Positions 1 to 11,785 of a stretch of 64,000 nt of DNA are shown piece after piece. The notes beneath the pieces were generated by a model. It made no database searches, was not told the DNA's origin, and saw nothing but the letters and a program-made list of their open reading frames with translations. The DNA comes from Blasia pusilla (Eukaryota > Marchantiophyta > Marchantiopsida > Blasiales), in the NCBI GenBank assembly GCA_050084515.1, contig CM114274.1, forward strand, positions 18,538,001 to 18,602,000, written 5' to 3'. Each line of letters starts with the position of its first letter. The stretch's first letter is position 1. Position numbers and translations under genes: made by a program.

Positions 1-94
1 CATATATCAATCAAACAAATTTTTGCAAAAAAAATTCTCCCAAAGTAATAGAAAGGTTTCTTTATCCCAATAATATACATAGCACTATAATTAA

Positions 95-275
95 TCTATA
101 TTATTATGGGAGAGTGCCATTATACGGGGTGCTTTCCATTCTAGTGACACTTGTCTTTTTCGGCCTCTAATCAATTTGCAAGTGTTGTTCTCCCCACTAA
201 CCTCTTTTGAAACCTGAGCCTTTTTCTTCTCGAGCTAATTTTCCTTCACCTGTGCAGAGCATGAGCACCGACTAG
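95..275 (+). mobile_element. Short non-autonomous Helitron-like element a
   Basis: The 181-bp unit begins with TC (TCTATATTATTATGGGAGAG), preceded by A. It ends CTAG followed by T, which is the Helitron rule of insertion between A and T. A GTGC...GCAC stem lies just before the 3' end. It has no coding capacity. Three similar units follow in the next 1.5 kb. The termini are seen directly; the assignment to Helitrons rests on known terminal rules. Confidence 0.55.
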
Positions 276-821
276 TATAACATAATTCTACGATATTAAA
301 AAATAATTCTCGAGAATATCCTAATGTGATATATTCATTTGAAAATTGGATTGAGGGGTGATTCTCCATAGGCTAATTATTCATCTTATCACAATGTTAT
401 CTACATCAGCAAATAATATGTTCAGCTCCAAAATTTTAATATATGGACAAATTAAATTTCCACACTTAGTAAGTTTATAATTGTTCAAATCATCAAAATT
501 AACAATGTAGGAATTTTCATTGACCTGAATTTCTCTTGCCCCAAACATTTCACCAAACTATCCTACCCAAAAAAAACATATGAGATTTATGTGATAGGAA
601 AAAAATTCCAGAAAGAATTATCAAAAAGAATTTTTTGAGATCAAATTTCTGCCATTAGAAATATCCAATCGAAAAATATTTTTTTATCATATTTCCATCG
701 CCAAAATTTTGTCATTGGAAATATCTAACTCATTAGTTTTGATTCTTCTAAGATTATATGATTTCATTTAATTATATGTGACTATGTATAAGTGGAACAC
801 TTACCAATTTCATCTTTATTA

Positions 822-1066
822 TCTATATAATCAAAAGAGGATGGGGTTAAAGATACCTCCTCTTCTCTTTGGGTGTTGACATCTCTCTCTTGGAGTGCTT
901 ACACTTGTCCTTTCAACCTCCCTTCCCCTCTAGTGTTAACATGTGTCATATTTAAGAGAATAGTCAAATTAGCACGTCAAGTATTTAACAGAGGCCTTTC
1001 CTCTCATTGGACTAGAACAATTGTTGAAGAAATCTTCCCCTGTGCATAGTACGGACATTATGCTAG
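822..1066 (+). mobile_element. Short non-autonomous Helitron-like element b
   Basis: This 245-bp unit starts A|TCTATATAATC and ends CTAG|T. A GCATA...TATGC stem lies immediately before the 3' CTAG. It is the most diverged of the four units and non-coding. It could be a chance match to degenerate termini, but it shares the internal GTGCAT...CTAG end with its neighbours. Confidence 0.45.
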
Positions 1067-1255
1067 TTTTTAATAATTGGGGACCATGGTCTATAATTTA
1101 TCTATACTTAGTTTTTTCATTCATATCCCTTGTCCATAGAAACCATAGCTCTTGCCAACGCACATTGCCTATCTTATAAGCCAGAGTGTGGATCTTCATG
1201 CGTATGGATGCGATTGTGTTAGAATATTTTTTCAGTCATATTTTATACCAAATAA

Positions 1256-1429
1256 TCTATATTATTATGGAGAGTGCCCTTGATTTGCAAACACCTCTCT
1301 ACTTGACATGTGGCAATTGGGTAGTAAAAAAATAATTTTAATAGTATAGGTAGCAAGAAATAAATTTTGAATATTTTTGTAACAAGATTAGTCCCTTCAC
1401 TCTTGTGCATGACACAAGTTGTACACTAG
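1256..1429 (+). mobile_element. Short non-autonomous Helitron-like element c
   Basis: This 174-bp unit starts A|TCTATATTATTATGGAGAG and ends CTAG|T. A perfect 6-bp stem (CTTGTG / CACAAG, loop CATGA) lies about 8 nt before the terminal CTAG, which is textbook Helitron 3' geometry. Its first 25 bp closely match element a. Confidence 0.6.
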
Positions 1430-1524
1430 TAATTGAACAAGTGAGCAACTAGGATAAAGTAGGAAGAAGATATAGGGAGTATGCCAATATGCCAAAGAGT
1501 AGGCATGTAGGTGCATTTTTCACA

Positions 1525-1733
1525 TCTGTATTATTATTATTATTGGAGAGCACCCTTTCATTTTTGAAACTCCTCTCCACTTGATATTTGGCCTTATCAT
1601 CCAATAGGATTGCTCATCTTTTGAGCCAATAAGATCGCTTGAAATTGATCAAAAATAAAACTTGAGAATTATGAGAGTTAATTATCATTTTGGGAGGTAA
1701 TTTAAACCCGTGTATCATAAGGGATTACTCTAG
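1525..1733 (+). mobile_element. Short non-autonomous Helitron-like element d
   Basis: This 209-bp unit starts A|TCTGTATTATTATTATTATT, then GGAGAGCACCC as in elements a and c. It ends CTAG|T with a weak CCC...GGG stem upstream. It is non-coding. Confidence 0.5.
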
Positions 1734-3108
1734 TAAATACTAGTTATGAATGTAAAAGGATGTGAATCACGTGTTAATATATGTGATACAAATAAATGTG
1801 ATTCGCCAAGATTAAAAAAATTTAACTTAGTTTTGAAGTGGACTTTGTGAATAGAAATTAAAACGAGTTCTAGGAATGATCATTATTAACATGGTTGGAA
1901 AGTGGATATTGAGAATAGTTTTGTTAACTCATCGGATCATATCAATCTCAACAAAACTATATATTTTTGAGTGCTTCTTAATCTAGTTTATTTGGTGCAT
2001 TTGAATGCATGGCTTCATTGGCTTGATGCTTATAAGAATATGTAGACTAAACTAGTTCAATTTTTGTAAACTACATTACCTTTATATAATTCTCTTAGGA
2101 TACTTTTTAAAACGTAGAGTGTTTGATTACAAAAAGTATACTTGTAGTATTGATGATATCTGCTATGGGAAAATTTGTTCTTGCTTGTTGAAGTAAAAGT
2201 TTTCCAAATTTGATACAATTGAATCAAAAAATAGAATGGAGAGAAAATAAATAAATTAGAGGATATACATGACATGATAGTTGGAGAAAATAAATGGAGA
2301 AATAGACACTTACAATTAGAAAATCACACCTGGATAAGCCTAGACAAAGAAATTGATGCTTACATATCTGCATCATACTTTCTTTCCAATCGTTGAATGA
2401 GAAATTACTAGAGTTTGATTGTGATCCAAAATATGACATATAATATCATTTGCAAAATCAAAGTGGAATTGTATATTTCACAAATAATATCTTTCAATAC
2501 AAATATTTCTAAGTCTTTATCTCATGTTATAATGTTCATTCAAACTTCAAATAATATTTTGTAGCAAGTCAATCGAAAATGACAAAGATTCTCCCTCACC
2601 CATTCAAAGATTGCAAACTCATGAATAAAAACGTATTAACCAGTTTATCGTGCGTTCATCAATGATAATCTCCAGAATCTATCAGTGAACATATAAATGA
2701 GGATAAGCAAATCCTCACTTCATGGGCATATTGGAAAGGCAAGAAATTGAACACATAATATAAAGATTAGTAAAGATGAAAAACATTCTGAATAGCTAAG
2801 TCTATGAAATCCACGCTAGCAAGCATCCAAGAAGCAAGTAATGATTGCAGATACAAGGAGGAAAGACCTTAGTGTGACCTTCCAAAGTAAAAACCTAGAT
2901 TAGCTAGTCTTGACACTTGGAAGAGCGGCGGAATCGATCAGGGGACTAATTTCAAGTAAGTGACACATATATCTTGAGACTAGCATTAGGCGAGAAAGAG
3001 GTGTAGCTACTCGCAAGGAAAAAGGCCGGGCAAGCCACATTTAAGACCTTGGAGCCAAGCACCAAGTTAAGGATGAGAAGCAAGAAAGGCATGAGTAGTC
3101 AAGATAGG
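1734..3108. other. AT-rich intergenic DNA
   Basis: No gene is recognisable. Open frames here are short, have no family resemblance and run through AT-rich sequence. The stretch ends at the solo LTR. Confidence 0.5.
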
Positions 3109-3751
3109 TGTCGTGCGCATACACATCGCTACACAACATACATCGCTATCACCAAACACACACACAAACACGCACGATCCCATGCTAACTCATGGCATCC
3201 AAACAACGAGACAAGAAGTACCAAAATATCTCCAATAAAGTAAGATCCAATCTCTCTCTACACAATCTCACACCATAGCTCTCAAAGGTGTGCACTCTCT
3301 CTCACGTCAAACCAAACCCACTCTCCTAATGAGAGGCTTGGGTTACACTCACAAGGCAAGGGACCATAGCTCCGCCGCCTCATGCCAAGAGGTTCAACAA
3401 AGAGAGGATGAGCTCTCAAGCTCTCTCTCCTTGGGATATATACCCCTCCCCTCTCCCAAGCTCTCTCCATGGTAACCTATTCTCCCAAGTCACCTCTTTG
3501 GCTCTTGACCTAATGTAGGAGGTCAAGGGCCACTTATCAAAAATAGAAAGTTGATCATATACTCAAAATGGTACTTGTCTAAAATAATAAGTTCCTCAAT
3601 ATGGCTCCAAATGAGCCAAAACAAAGGGGAAACCTGCTCTCTCAGGTTTCCCGGGGCCTCAGCAGGTCATCCTCGACCTCCTAGGCCTGTCCTCCACTAC
3701 TCTTGAAGACGTTCTTCTAGATCTCACCAATCTATCCTAAAAGACGTGACA
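3109..3751. mobile_element. Solo LTR of the PHD-gypsy superfamily
   Basis: This 643-bp repeat begins TGTCGTGCGCATACACATCG and ends GACGTGACA, giving TG...CA ends. It is colinear with the LTR at 63135-63730 (same blocks, same orientation). It shares its first ~35 bp with the LTR at 46941. No internal element sequence adjoins either side. The flanks are TAGG on both sides (ATAGG / TAGGC), a plausible target-site duplication, so recombination of a full element down to one LTR is the likely origin. It contains a run of CTCTCT-rich sequence. Confidence 0.65.
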
Positions 3752-3959
3752 TAGGCGAGACCTCACAAGACTAGTCATGATATCGGTTGAGCGACAAGAA
3801 ACCACGAGATAGCAAATAAAGAATCAAGAAAAAAGAAAATATAGGTCAAAGCCCAAGGATGCATTTGGAAAGCCGAGAGTTACATAATCTTCATGAAACC
3901 TTTTTAAATCCATCTTGATGGATAATTAGTCAATGCCAGTCCATAGCTCACAAACTTCA

Positions 3960-4690
3960 TTTGAGTTTAGTGCCAAAATCAAGGGCCCAAGGGAGACATT
4001 AATGGGGAAGGTAGAGTTCCCATGAAAATCCCCAAAGTACCTATAGGGGGTGACACCCTTCCTCCCTATCCGCTCAAGTCCTTGAACAAGGAACTAATCG
4101 TGATGCATGTTTGGCCATGATTCAAGTTTGAGCCAAGAGAGGCACCTTCACAAATTAATCGACGCGCTCAAGTTTAGCGAGTGACTTTGGAGATTGGTCA
4201 AGATTTGGGGAAGAGGCTTCTTAGGGAGACAACACGTACTGAGGGAGACTTGACCCTACTAGCACTTGGAAGTTTTTTGGTCACCTAGGAAATGCGCAAG
4301 TGGTTGAGTTTTAGGGACTCAAACTTAGTCTTCCGCTTGCAAATCTCAAGGTCGAGAGTGCTTTGGGGTAAATCTAGGTGAAGTAGGGGACATACACTAT
4401 GATGATTTGAGTTAAGGGACCCTCCTTGAGAAATTGATTGAGGCACTCGGTTATAGGCGAGCAACTTAGGGGATTGGTTAAGGCTCATGGAAGAGGCTTC
4501 CTTGGGAGACATTACAAACTTGGGAAGAATCGACCCAATTAGCGCTCAACGGTTTCATAGCTATCTATGGAACGTGCAATTGTTTTAGTCTTTGGGACTC
4601 AACCTAAGTCTTTTGCTTGCAAAGTTCAAGGTCAAGAGTGCTTCTGGACAAAGCTAGGAGAAGTAGAGGTCAAACTCTACAAGAGAAAAT
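3960..4690. repeat. Dispersed repeat with two imperfect internal units (~285-bp period)
   Basis: The block from about 4190 to 4390 recurs in diverged form at about 4473-4680. Shared words include AAGAGGCTTC, GGGACTCAA, GCTTGCAAA and CAAGGTC. A third relative lies at 58430-58840. It lies just beyond the 3' end of the minus-strand gypsy relic at 5022-8548 and could be that element's LTR; no matching 5' LTR was found. Confidence 0.5.
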
Positions 4691-5021
4691 AAGACTTCAT
4701 CTATGAATAATTGAAATAAATAATTAGAGATGCAGTGGAAGTGAAGAAAATAAAGTTCAAATGCTGGAAAATATTTGTTAAGATACATACAAACTAACTT
4801 CTTTTATTGGAGAATAGTAGTGCAGTGTTGAACGAAATGGAATATGACTATGGATGACTTCTAGATTTAGAATATTGTACATAGATGCACAATCCAAAAA
4901 TAACATGACGATAATATTCATTGAGTTTGATGTAAATCTTATAAAGGTAGAGTAAAGCTACACTAACTTGATCATGAACTTAGTTCACAACTAAGTTTAC
5001 TCGCTTTGTCTATCCATCTCT

Positions 5022-5486
5022 CTAAGGATGAAATGCTATGCTAAAGCTCAACTTTGTCCTCAACCTCCTAGAAAAATATTTCCAAAATGCACTATTGAAC
5101 TTAGGATCTCGGTCGAAAACAATGCTCCACAGTAACCCATGTAATCGCCACCAACTACGTAGGAAAAGCCAAAAGATTGCATAGCCGGTCGCACAATCCA
5201 TAGTCAAGACAAACCTCGCCAACTTGCAAAACTGATCAACAATCATAAGTATTGCATTGTTTCCCTCAGACTTTGGAAGACTTGTTACGAAGTCCATGCT
5301 AATGCGCCACAGAGGCCCTTCTGGAATTGACAACAAGTGAAGCAAGCCTTGTTTCTTGTCATAAGAAACCCTATTCATTTGATAGCTCATACAAGTCTTC
5401 ACAAAATAGGCAACATTTTCATTCATGTTGGGCCAAAAGAACCACTTGGATGAATTTCTACCCTTTATGTCTAGCCAAGGGCCCAT
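5022..5486 (-). pseudogene. Gypsy relic 1: integrase fragment
   Basis: The 154-codon segment includes the end of the HHCC zinc domain (…SYQMNR…). It continues with the integrase core: first catalytic Asp in MIVDQFCKLARF, second in FDRDPKF, and AFHP just before the third-residue region. Related to the integrase at 23824-24630. The segment is truncated before the catalytic Glu. Confidence 0.8.
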
Positions 5487-6159
5487 CGGGCCATCATGAC
5501 ACTCATTAATACCTTAGTACAAAGCTTACCCTCCCTAACTTTGATTCAACTTTGCTTAAACCTTAGCAAACCATGCCTCAAGTATATGTTGGCAATATAT
5601 CTTCTCGTCCCGCTTCAACTTCCTTAAGTACTCATCTACTTGGGCATCCTTCTTGTACCCCTTAGACATCCTTGTCTCCAACTCTATTTCTTAGGCACTT
5701 GTGTGTTCGATAACATATATTTATCAAGATTGCATAGAGACAAACATGCCCAATGGGTTCCTTGCCCAAGTTTTTTGGGTATTCGAGTGGCGTGTATGAG
5801 CTCAAGATGTGGGAAAACGGATATGGAATTGGATTGAGGGAGGCAAGCACGGATCGAATGGGTATGAAAACTAGAAGCCCTTGCCTAGCTCTGCATCAAG
5901 CGTGCATGCAAGGTGATGTGGGCTACAAAACAGGATGGCAAGAATGGGAAACGGGTTCGTAGACTAGGTGTGGGTTGTCTGAGCGCGATTCTACCTTGCG
6001 GGCGGGGTGGGCTTGGGTGCACGCTGTGGGTACTTGAGCTTGCATGGACATGTTTGTCCTAGAGATGGATATGTTTGTGGACACAAGACATTTGCAACCT
6101 TGGTATTTATCCTTGGGATTCAACATGTCAGAATGAGATTATCTTTCCCTGGCTTGTGG

Positions 6160-6732
6160 ACTAGCTCCACATTCATAAGCGCCAAGTTATTATGCCATCA
6201 TAGTTTTTTTGGTGTCACATAATCCTACGTCTCAACGTACTTGAGTGATATATTATCACTGAAGCCCAATTAGTAGCGCCACTTCTCCAAGCAATGAATC
6301 GATGCAAATTACTCTTTCTCATGAGTATGCCATATGTGCCCTACATTGCTAAGCTTCTTGCTTTTGTACGTTACATGTTTCCCTTCTTGCACCAACATTC
6401 TTGCAATGGCATAGTCACTAGGATAAGCATCTTTACGCACCTTGAATGATGTCGTCTAACTCCGATAGCTTTTGTACAAGCTTCCGTGATAAGATCTCTT
6501 TGACTTGGTGGAATACACTTCTTGGGTCTGCCTCAAAATTTGCAAACTTTATGGTCCAATCCATAGGAAGTCTCCCTATTCCTGAAAAGTTCCTTACATA
6601 ATTTTGGTAGAATTGGACGGATCCAAGAAACCTTCTAATCCCTTTTGTAGTGGATGGAGGTTTCCACTCAACAATAACTTTGAATCTCTCCATGTCAAGA
6701 TTGATTCCATCTAAATAAATCATATGATCCAA
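6160..6732 (-). pseudogene. Gypsy relic 1: RT connection and RNase H remnant
   Basis: The upper part (6433-6732) reads as the RT thumb/connection, with G-I-RRFLGSVQFYQNYVRNFS. The lower part (6160-6432) gives IARMLVQEGK, YKSKKLSN and THEKE blocks, typical of gypsy RNase H and matching the plus-strand relative at 23274-23489. Confidence 0.7.
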
Positions 6733-6834
6733 GAACTCTTCTTCGCATTGCCATACAACTTTATTACTCTACGTACGTGTAGACAAAACCGCTTTCAAGT
6801 ATAGATCGTGATCCTCGAATAACTTGGATTAGAT

Positions 6835-7259
6835 TCATAAGTCATCAACATAGATAATGACAAACTCATCCATCTCCTTATGAAATATTTGTTTCATTAA
6901 TGTGGTGAATGTCAAAGTTGCATTACATAAACTAAAAGGCATAACTACAAACTCGAACGAATTGTATCTTGTCCTTCATGTCGTCTTCTCCACATCAACA
7001 TCCACTATTCTAATTTGGCAATAATCTACCTTCAAGTCAATCCTACTAAAGTACTTAGCACTTGACAACCTATCAAAGAAGTCATCCATCCTTGGAGACT
7101 CCAATTATCCTTCATTATCACCTTGTTGAGTATGCAATAGTTAACACATAGTCTTAACTTCCTATCCTTCTTTTTGAAAAAGAGAAGTAGTGCTCCACAA
7201 GGTAACTTAGTGGTTCGAATATAGCCCTTCTCCAAGAGTTCACCCAACTTCTTTTTCAA
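6835..7259 (-). pseudogene. Gypsy relic 1: reverse transcriptase remnant
   Basis: The segment at 7032-7259 reads as the RT fingers region (…LGELLEKGYIR…, then K-K-D-x-K-L-R-x-C-V-x-Y). The polymerase box YVDD is readable on the minus strand near 6841-6860, preceded by EFVIIY. Stops separate the pieces. Confidence 0.75.
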
Positions 7260-7660
7260 CTCTGCAAGCTCATTTCATTGAGTCTATTCAGAGCTTCCTA
7301 GGGCGGTTCTAATTGAGAACCGTACATTAAGCCTGACATCACCTGAATCTTATGATACACTATCCTAGTTGGTGGTAATTTTTGTGGACACTCATTCGTC
7401 AAGACATCCCCAAAATTCCTTCACCACTCTCGGAAGTATTTCCAAAAGTATCATTGGAGTTGATTCTTGATCTCCATGTGTTTCATTTGTAGTCTCTACT
7501 TGTTGCATCAAAAAGAGGAACACATTTTCTATATTGGCTTGGCTTGCCCTTGTACTCACATTCAACAACAACTTCTCTTTCATAAGAACCTCACAAACCA
7601 ATCTCACCTATAACCACTTGCCTTTCACTAAGATTATGAATTACTAAACCTCAATGGTCT

Positions 7661-7904
7661 TCATCCTAGCTCTACCTCACATGCATCCAAGAATGTGTTG
7701 CCCAAGATAACCTCTATCCCATCCATGTCGTAAATGGTAAAGTTCTCCTTCAACTTGCATGCTCGGCAACCATATGTTAACCCCAAAGCTAGATCCAAGG
7801 TTTGATGGGAGTTGTTGCCAATAAAGTGACAAGTCAACCTTGAAGTTGGGTTTGTCAATCATCAAGATTGACAAACCAAAACTCTTCACTAATCCTGGGC
7901 TCAA
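7661..7904 (-). pseudogene. Gypsy relic 1: retropepsin-like protease remnant
   Basis: Two overlapping frames cover this stretch. One carries DMDGIEVILGNTFL, which matches the conserved D-x-I-LG-x-x-(W/F)-L block at the C-terminal end of Ty3/gypsy proteases. The presence of good matches in different frames indicates a frameshift. Confidence 0.55.
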
Positions 7905-8173
7905 CTTTTATCAACAAGAAATGTAACATTCTGACTAGAGATATTGGCTCTTAGGTACAAAATATTGGACATCCTCTTAGTGACTTGAAGGGACGTCTCT
8001 AAGTCACCCGCCGAAAAATGCTTAGCAAAAAATGCACTCATACTCCAATTACTAACCTTAGGCTTTAAACATCTCTTGGCTATGTTCCTGAACTCACTAC
8101 AATTGTAACAAGTTACTTTAGCTCCAATAGACTTTGGGTCCGGAGCCACTTTTGGCTTTGTATTGGAATCCAC
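7901..8173 (-). pseudogene. Gypsy relic 1: gag zinc knuckle and protease start
   Basis: The segment contains a nucleocapsid-type knuckle reading C-YN-C-SEFR-N-IAKR-C. The family pattern is CX2CX4HX4C, so the zinc-binding His is replaced by Asn. The end of the segment, with a VTFLVDKS-like stretch, corresponds to the beginning of the aspartic protease, where family members have D-S/T-G. Confidence 0.65.
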
Positions 8174-8317
8174 TTGCTTTGTTGTTGACGTAAGGGATTC
8201 ACCATTGTGGCACTCACCTCCATTCTAGACCCTCTTGAATCTCCTATTATTCCTCTGAACCTTTGAAGAACTTTTATGTTAAAAGGGTCTTTGGATTTGG
8301 GCCTAATTGTCCCCAAT

Positions 8318-8548
8318 CTACTTCCCTAGTTTCAATATTTTGGCACAACTCTTTAGCAACTCATGCCTTGGAAAGAGAGCCTTTTTGGCGCTTGACTTAA
8401 GTCTACTAAAGAAGATGGTGTTCTTTGCAAACTCATCCATCTTAGGAAATGAGTTCAATTTTATGCTAAACTCATGTACATAAGCATATGGCATTTTTGC
8501 TCTTAACATCATAGAGGTGTATATCATGGTAGGTAGGGACCATGACAT
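8318..8548 (-). pseudogene. Gypsy relic 1: gag capsid-region fragment
   Basis: A 76-codon open segment resembles the capsid region of Ty3/gypsy gag, with a Tyr-Val/His-Glu-Phe patch and a run of polar and aromatic residues. It precedes the zinc-knuckle segment, as expected. It is assigned mainly by position, and there is no intact start. Confidence 0.5.
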
Positions 8549-8569
8549 ACACCTATATCCTCCTTAAGT

Positions 8570-9110
8570 TAGGAGGAGTTCAAAGAGTTGATTGGAGATC
8601 AATTCACTCCAAAGTACCACAGTTTCAAGATGGTATGGAGTTGGTGCGTTTGAGTCCCTAAGCGCCCTATCATTACTTGCCTTCTTGTCATCTATATGAC
8701 CAATGCAAGCCTTGATCTATGACGATCTAATACCTACTCTAGGTAAATTATCCAGGAAGCATCTATTAGCCATGAGAAACCTTAGTGAGAGGTGGCATCA
8801 TATGTGTCATCCTCTCAAACAACCATCACATTCTAGCATAATTGATGCACCTTGGGCAGATCCACACAATATATATCATAAGCTTACAGATACTATTGGT
8901 AAGCGCGGGTCAGGTGTATCATCAATGTTAGAAAGATGACATTATGTACAAGATCATTCCAAACCATACCATTACGTACATACAATAATAAAACACAAGA
9001 TGGCAACTCCTCATAATCCTCACGTATTCTCAAGATAGTAGTCCATGTTGTAACATCCAAAGTTGTAGATGGCCTTTGTGATTCAAAAATTATGCTTATT
9101 TGTAGTAGTA
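8570..9110 (-). mobile_element. PHD-gypsy pol 3'-end fragment
   Basis: On the minus strand this holds the integrase C-terminal segment (TTLDV-TILRIRE, then V-x-N-G-M-V-W). A damaged PHD finger follows, readable as L-C-G-S-A-x-G-A...M-L-E-C-D-G-C. The order and wording match the intact-order element at 47985-48330. The flank at about 8660-8695 (CCCTATCATTACTTGCCTTCTTGTCAT) also occurs at 63975-64000 and, more weakly, at 47920-47945, so it is that family's 3' untranslated region. Confidence 0.6.
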
Positions 9111-11130
9111 AAACAAGAAAATATTTTGCAATAGTTATTTGGAGAGTGTGGCCATTACATGGAAAGCGTGGGTTTTGCTCTAGTATTAGTATAAGTGCAT
9201 TCCCATGTTTCTTTTGAAAATTAACCATTTTCCTTATTTCTAAAATTTTCAATTTTCTAATGAGCCAATTTTTTTAAAAGAATAAGTGGAAGTCCCATCT
9301 ATAATACTAAGCGGATTAGCCCTTTCTTGACAAGGTCTAATTTTTTGAAATTTAACAAAAACTTTCAAAAGTATCCCATGTTGACTAATTCAATTCTTAG
9401 TTAATTTTAATTAAGGAAATCATTTCCCTTTTGCATTTGAATTCATTTTTTCCCAAAATATCACATGTGAATAAATTTTTTATTTTATAAAAATAAAATT
9501 TCATTAAAAAATTATTCTCTTAAACCTTAAAAGAATAATAACATTCAACTCTTCTTAATTATTCCATTCTTCAATCTAAATGATATCCCAATCCCCTAAA
9601 TAATTCCATTATTCAATAAATTTTAAACAACATTTATTCTTTCTCCATAAAAATTATTTCCCCCCCATAAAAATGAAATTAAATATTTTTTTCTAATTAT
9701 CTCACTCTATTCTCACTTAAGATCATCCGTTATGAATAAATAAATAAAATTATAATGCAATAACTAATAGAAAATACTCTCCCCCTTCCACTCAAGATCG
9801 TTCTAACCTATTCTTTTGGTTCGTTTGTACTATCTAACCTTTTTTTACCATCTACCATCCTCTAATTAGTTTGTACCATCTACCTTATACTAAAAGTTTT
9901 AAAATGTTGCTCTTTTGATTTGCTATTTTATCTTATCTATATAATAGTTGGCGACCACATATGCATAATACGACAAGATTGCGGGATAATAAGACAAAAT
10001 AGGAAACATCCTTGAATTTTTTTGCTTTAACCCTATTAGATGGGTAGAACAAAGGAAACGAATAGGGATTTAAGTGTAATATATATTAATAAATTATTAA
10101 ATAATGTAATATTATAATAGATGATTATAAATATTAATAAAATATAAGAATTATGATAAAAAACTAAAATTTTAAAATTTTCACCTCAATTCATATTTTG
10201 TGGAAAAAAATAATAAAATTTAACAGAGGAGTAGATTTTGTTTAAATTTAATGGAAAAATAAAATTACCTAGTGTATTGGATATCACTTAAATTTGAATG
10301 GAGGATTGTAATTACTAAGAACAATGAACTCTTCCAAGATTTTAGAAAATATTACTCTTCTAAGATTTTAGAAAAGAGAAATCCTATTGCAAATTTGTAA
10401 TAAATAATATGATAAAATTTTTAAATAATCATATTAATTCACATATGATATTTTGGGAAAGGAAAATAGAAAATTTTTCCTCAATTCATATTTGACAGAA
10501 AAAAAAAAAAAAATTTAATGGAGAAGGAGTAGATTTCGTTTAAATTGTATTAATTCACCATGTGATATTAAGGGAAAGGAAAATGAATGGAATGGAAAAG
10601 GAAAATAATTTCGTAATTAAAATTAGCTAAGATTTTGGTTAGTCAGAGATATTTGGGTGGGAAGAGTGGAAAGGAAGAATAGTTATTGTTTGAGCTTTTA
10701 TGGAAGAGTGAAATTATTTAGGGGAGATGGATGGTGAAATTTTTTTACTCTTTTTAGATTAAAAAAAGGAAATTCTACTCAGATTTCAAATTAAGTAAAT
10801 TTTCAAAATTTAAACATAATTAAAAAAACTATTATTGACACCCTTTTTGAGGCCCTATTGACATTCGATAATCAGACAGCAATCCAAAATTTGAATGAAA
10901 AAAATTTTGAATTTATATTCAACATCATAAATCTACATACTAAGAACACTTTTTATTATTACGCACGATACCTTACTAGTTAGACTTCTTGGGTGGCCCA
11001 TTATAAAATAGATACATAGATAGATGGGACAATTCACTTCGGCATTTGTTACACCAACTCATTTCATAAGAGCATTTACGGAGCACTTCCAAAAGAGTAG
11101 TGTCGTCCGTACGTACAAACCGGCTACTGC
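9111..11130. other. AT-rich intergenic DNA with diverged repeats
   Basis: No gene seen. Sequence at 9350-9480 is present in inverted orientation at about 10545-10670. A ~75-bp block at about 10185-10260 recurs directly at 10475-10545. Homopolymer A/T tracts are frequent. Confidence 0.45.
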
Positions 11131-11139
11131 TGATTCCAA

Positions 11140-11217
11140 TGGGGTCGGTAGGCGATGGACGTTCATGGGGTCGGTGAACGATGGACGTTCTTGGGGTCGG
11201 TAGGCGATGGCCGTTCA
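11140..11217. repeat. Three tandem 26-bp repeats
   Basis: Units at 11140-11165, 11166-11191 and 11192-11217 read TGGGGTCGGTAGGCGATGGA followed by CGTTCA, with two or three changes in the middle copy and one in the last. The array is GC-rich in contrast with the AT-rich DNA to its left. Confidence 0.85.
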
Positions 11218-11785
11218 GATCGTTTGGTGCCGAGTAACGCCGCGAGAGGGCGACCCGCGGGGATCTATGTTGGGTGTGCTCTTTCGAAAAAGAGGTTACG
11301 GGACTTTTCATCTCAATTTCATAGGGTACGAAAATGGAAGAAATCGAGAAGTCGCTTCGATAGATGTTTCAAATGTAGACTCGCGTCTGGTAAATAGGTG
11401 TGGACGAGGTAAGTGAGTTGGCACACAGCGGACTCAGGACCAAATACACGCGAGTGCCGGGATCATGAGCGTATTTCTCACAAAGATCTGTGACTTTAGT
11501 GCTTCCAGCGACGCAGTGATCGGTATGGCACACATGGCACCTACTCTCTCCACAAAATTGGGTGGGTCTCCACAAAATAGATAGACCATTATGCTCGTGA
11601 TATCAGATTTATCCACGTGCAGGGATGTGTGGCAAAACTGTAACGTTCAGTTCTGTGGCAAGTGCCTCTTCCTCAGCCGACAATCAAACCGGTCTATACG
11701 GCTTCGGGTGTTGCGTTTATCACACGTGTTGTAGAAACGAGTGACTACTTACATACCACGGCGAGGTCCTGCAGAAACACGAGGC

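Larger units (their letters stand above)
5022..8548 (-). mobile_element. Ty3/gypsy retrotransposon relic 1
   Basis: Coding scraps in the order gag, zinc knuckle, protease, reverse transcriptase, RNase H and integrase run from high to low coordinates on the minus strand. All are interrupted by stops and frameshifts. The pol sequence belongs to the same family as the plus-strand element at 21100-27030 (matching RT and integrase words), but unlike that one it keeps gag. About 450 bp at 5680-6140 has no recognisable pol content and may be an insertion. The 5' side abuts the unrelated PHD-gypsy fragment, so the 5' LTR is missing. Confidence 0.8.
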
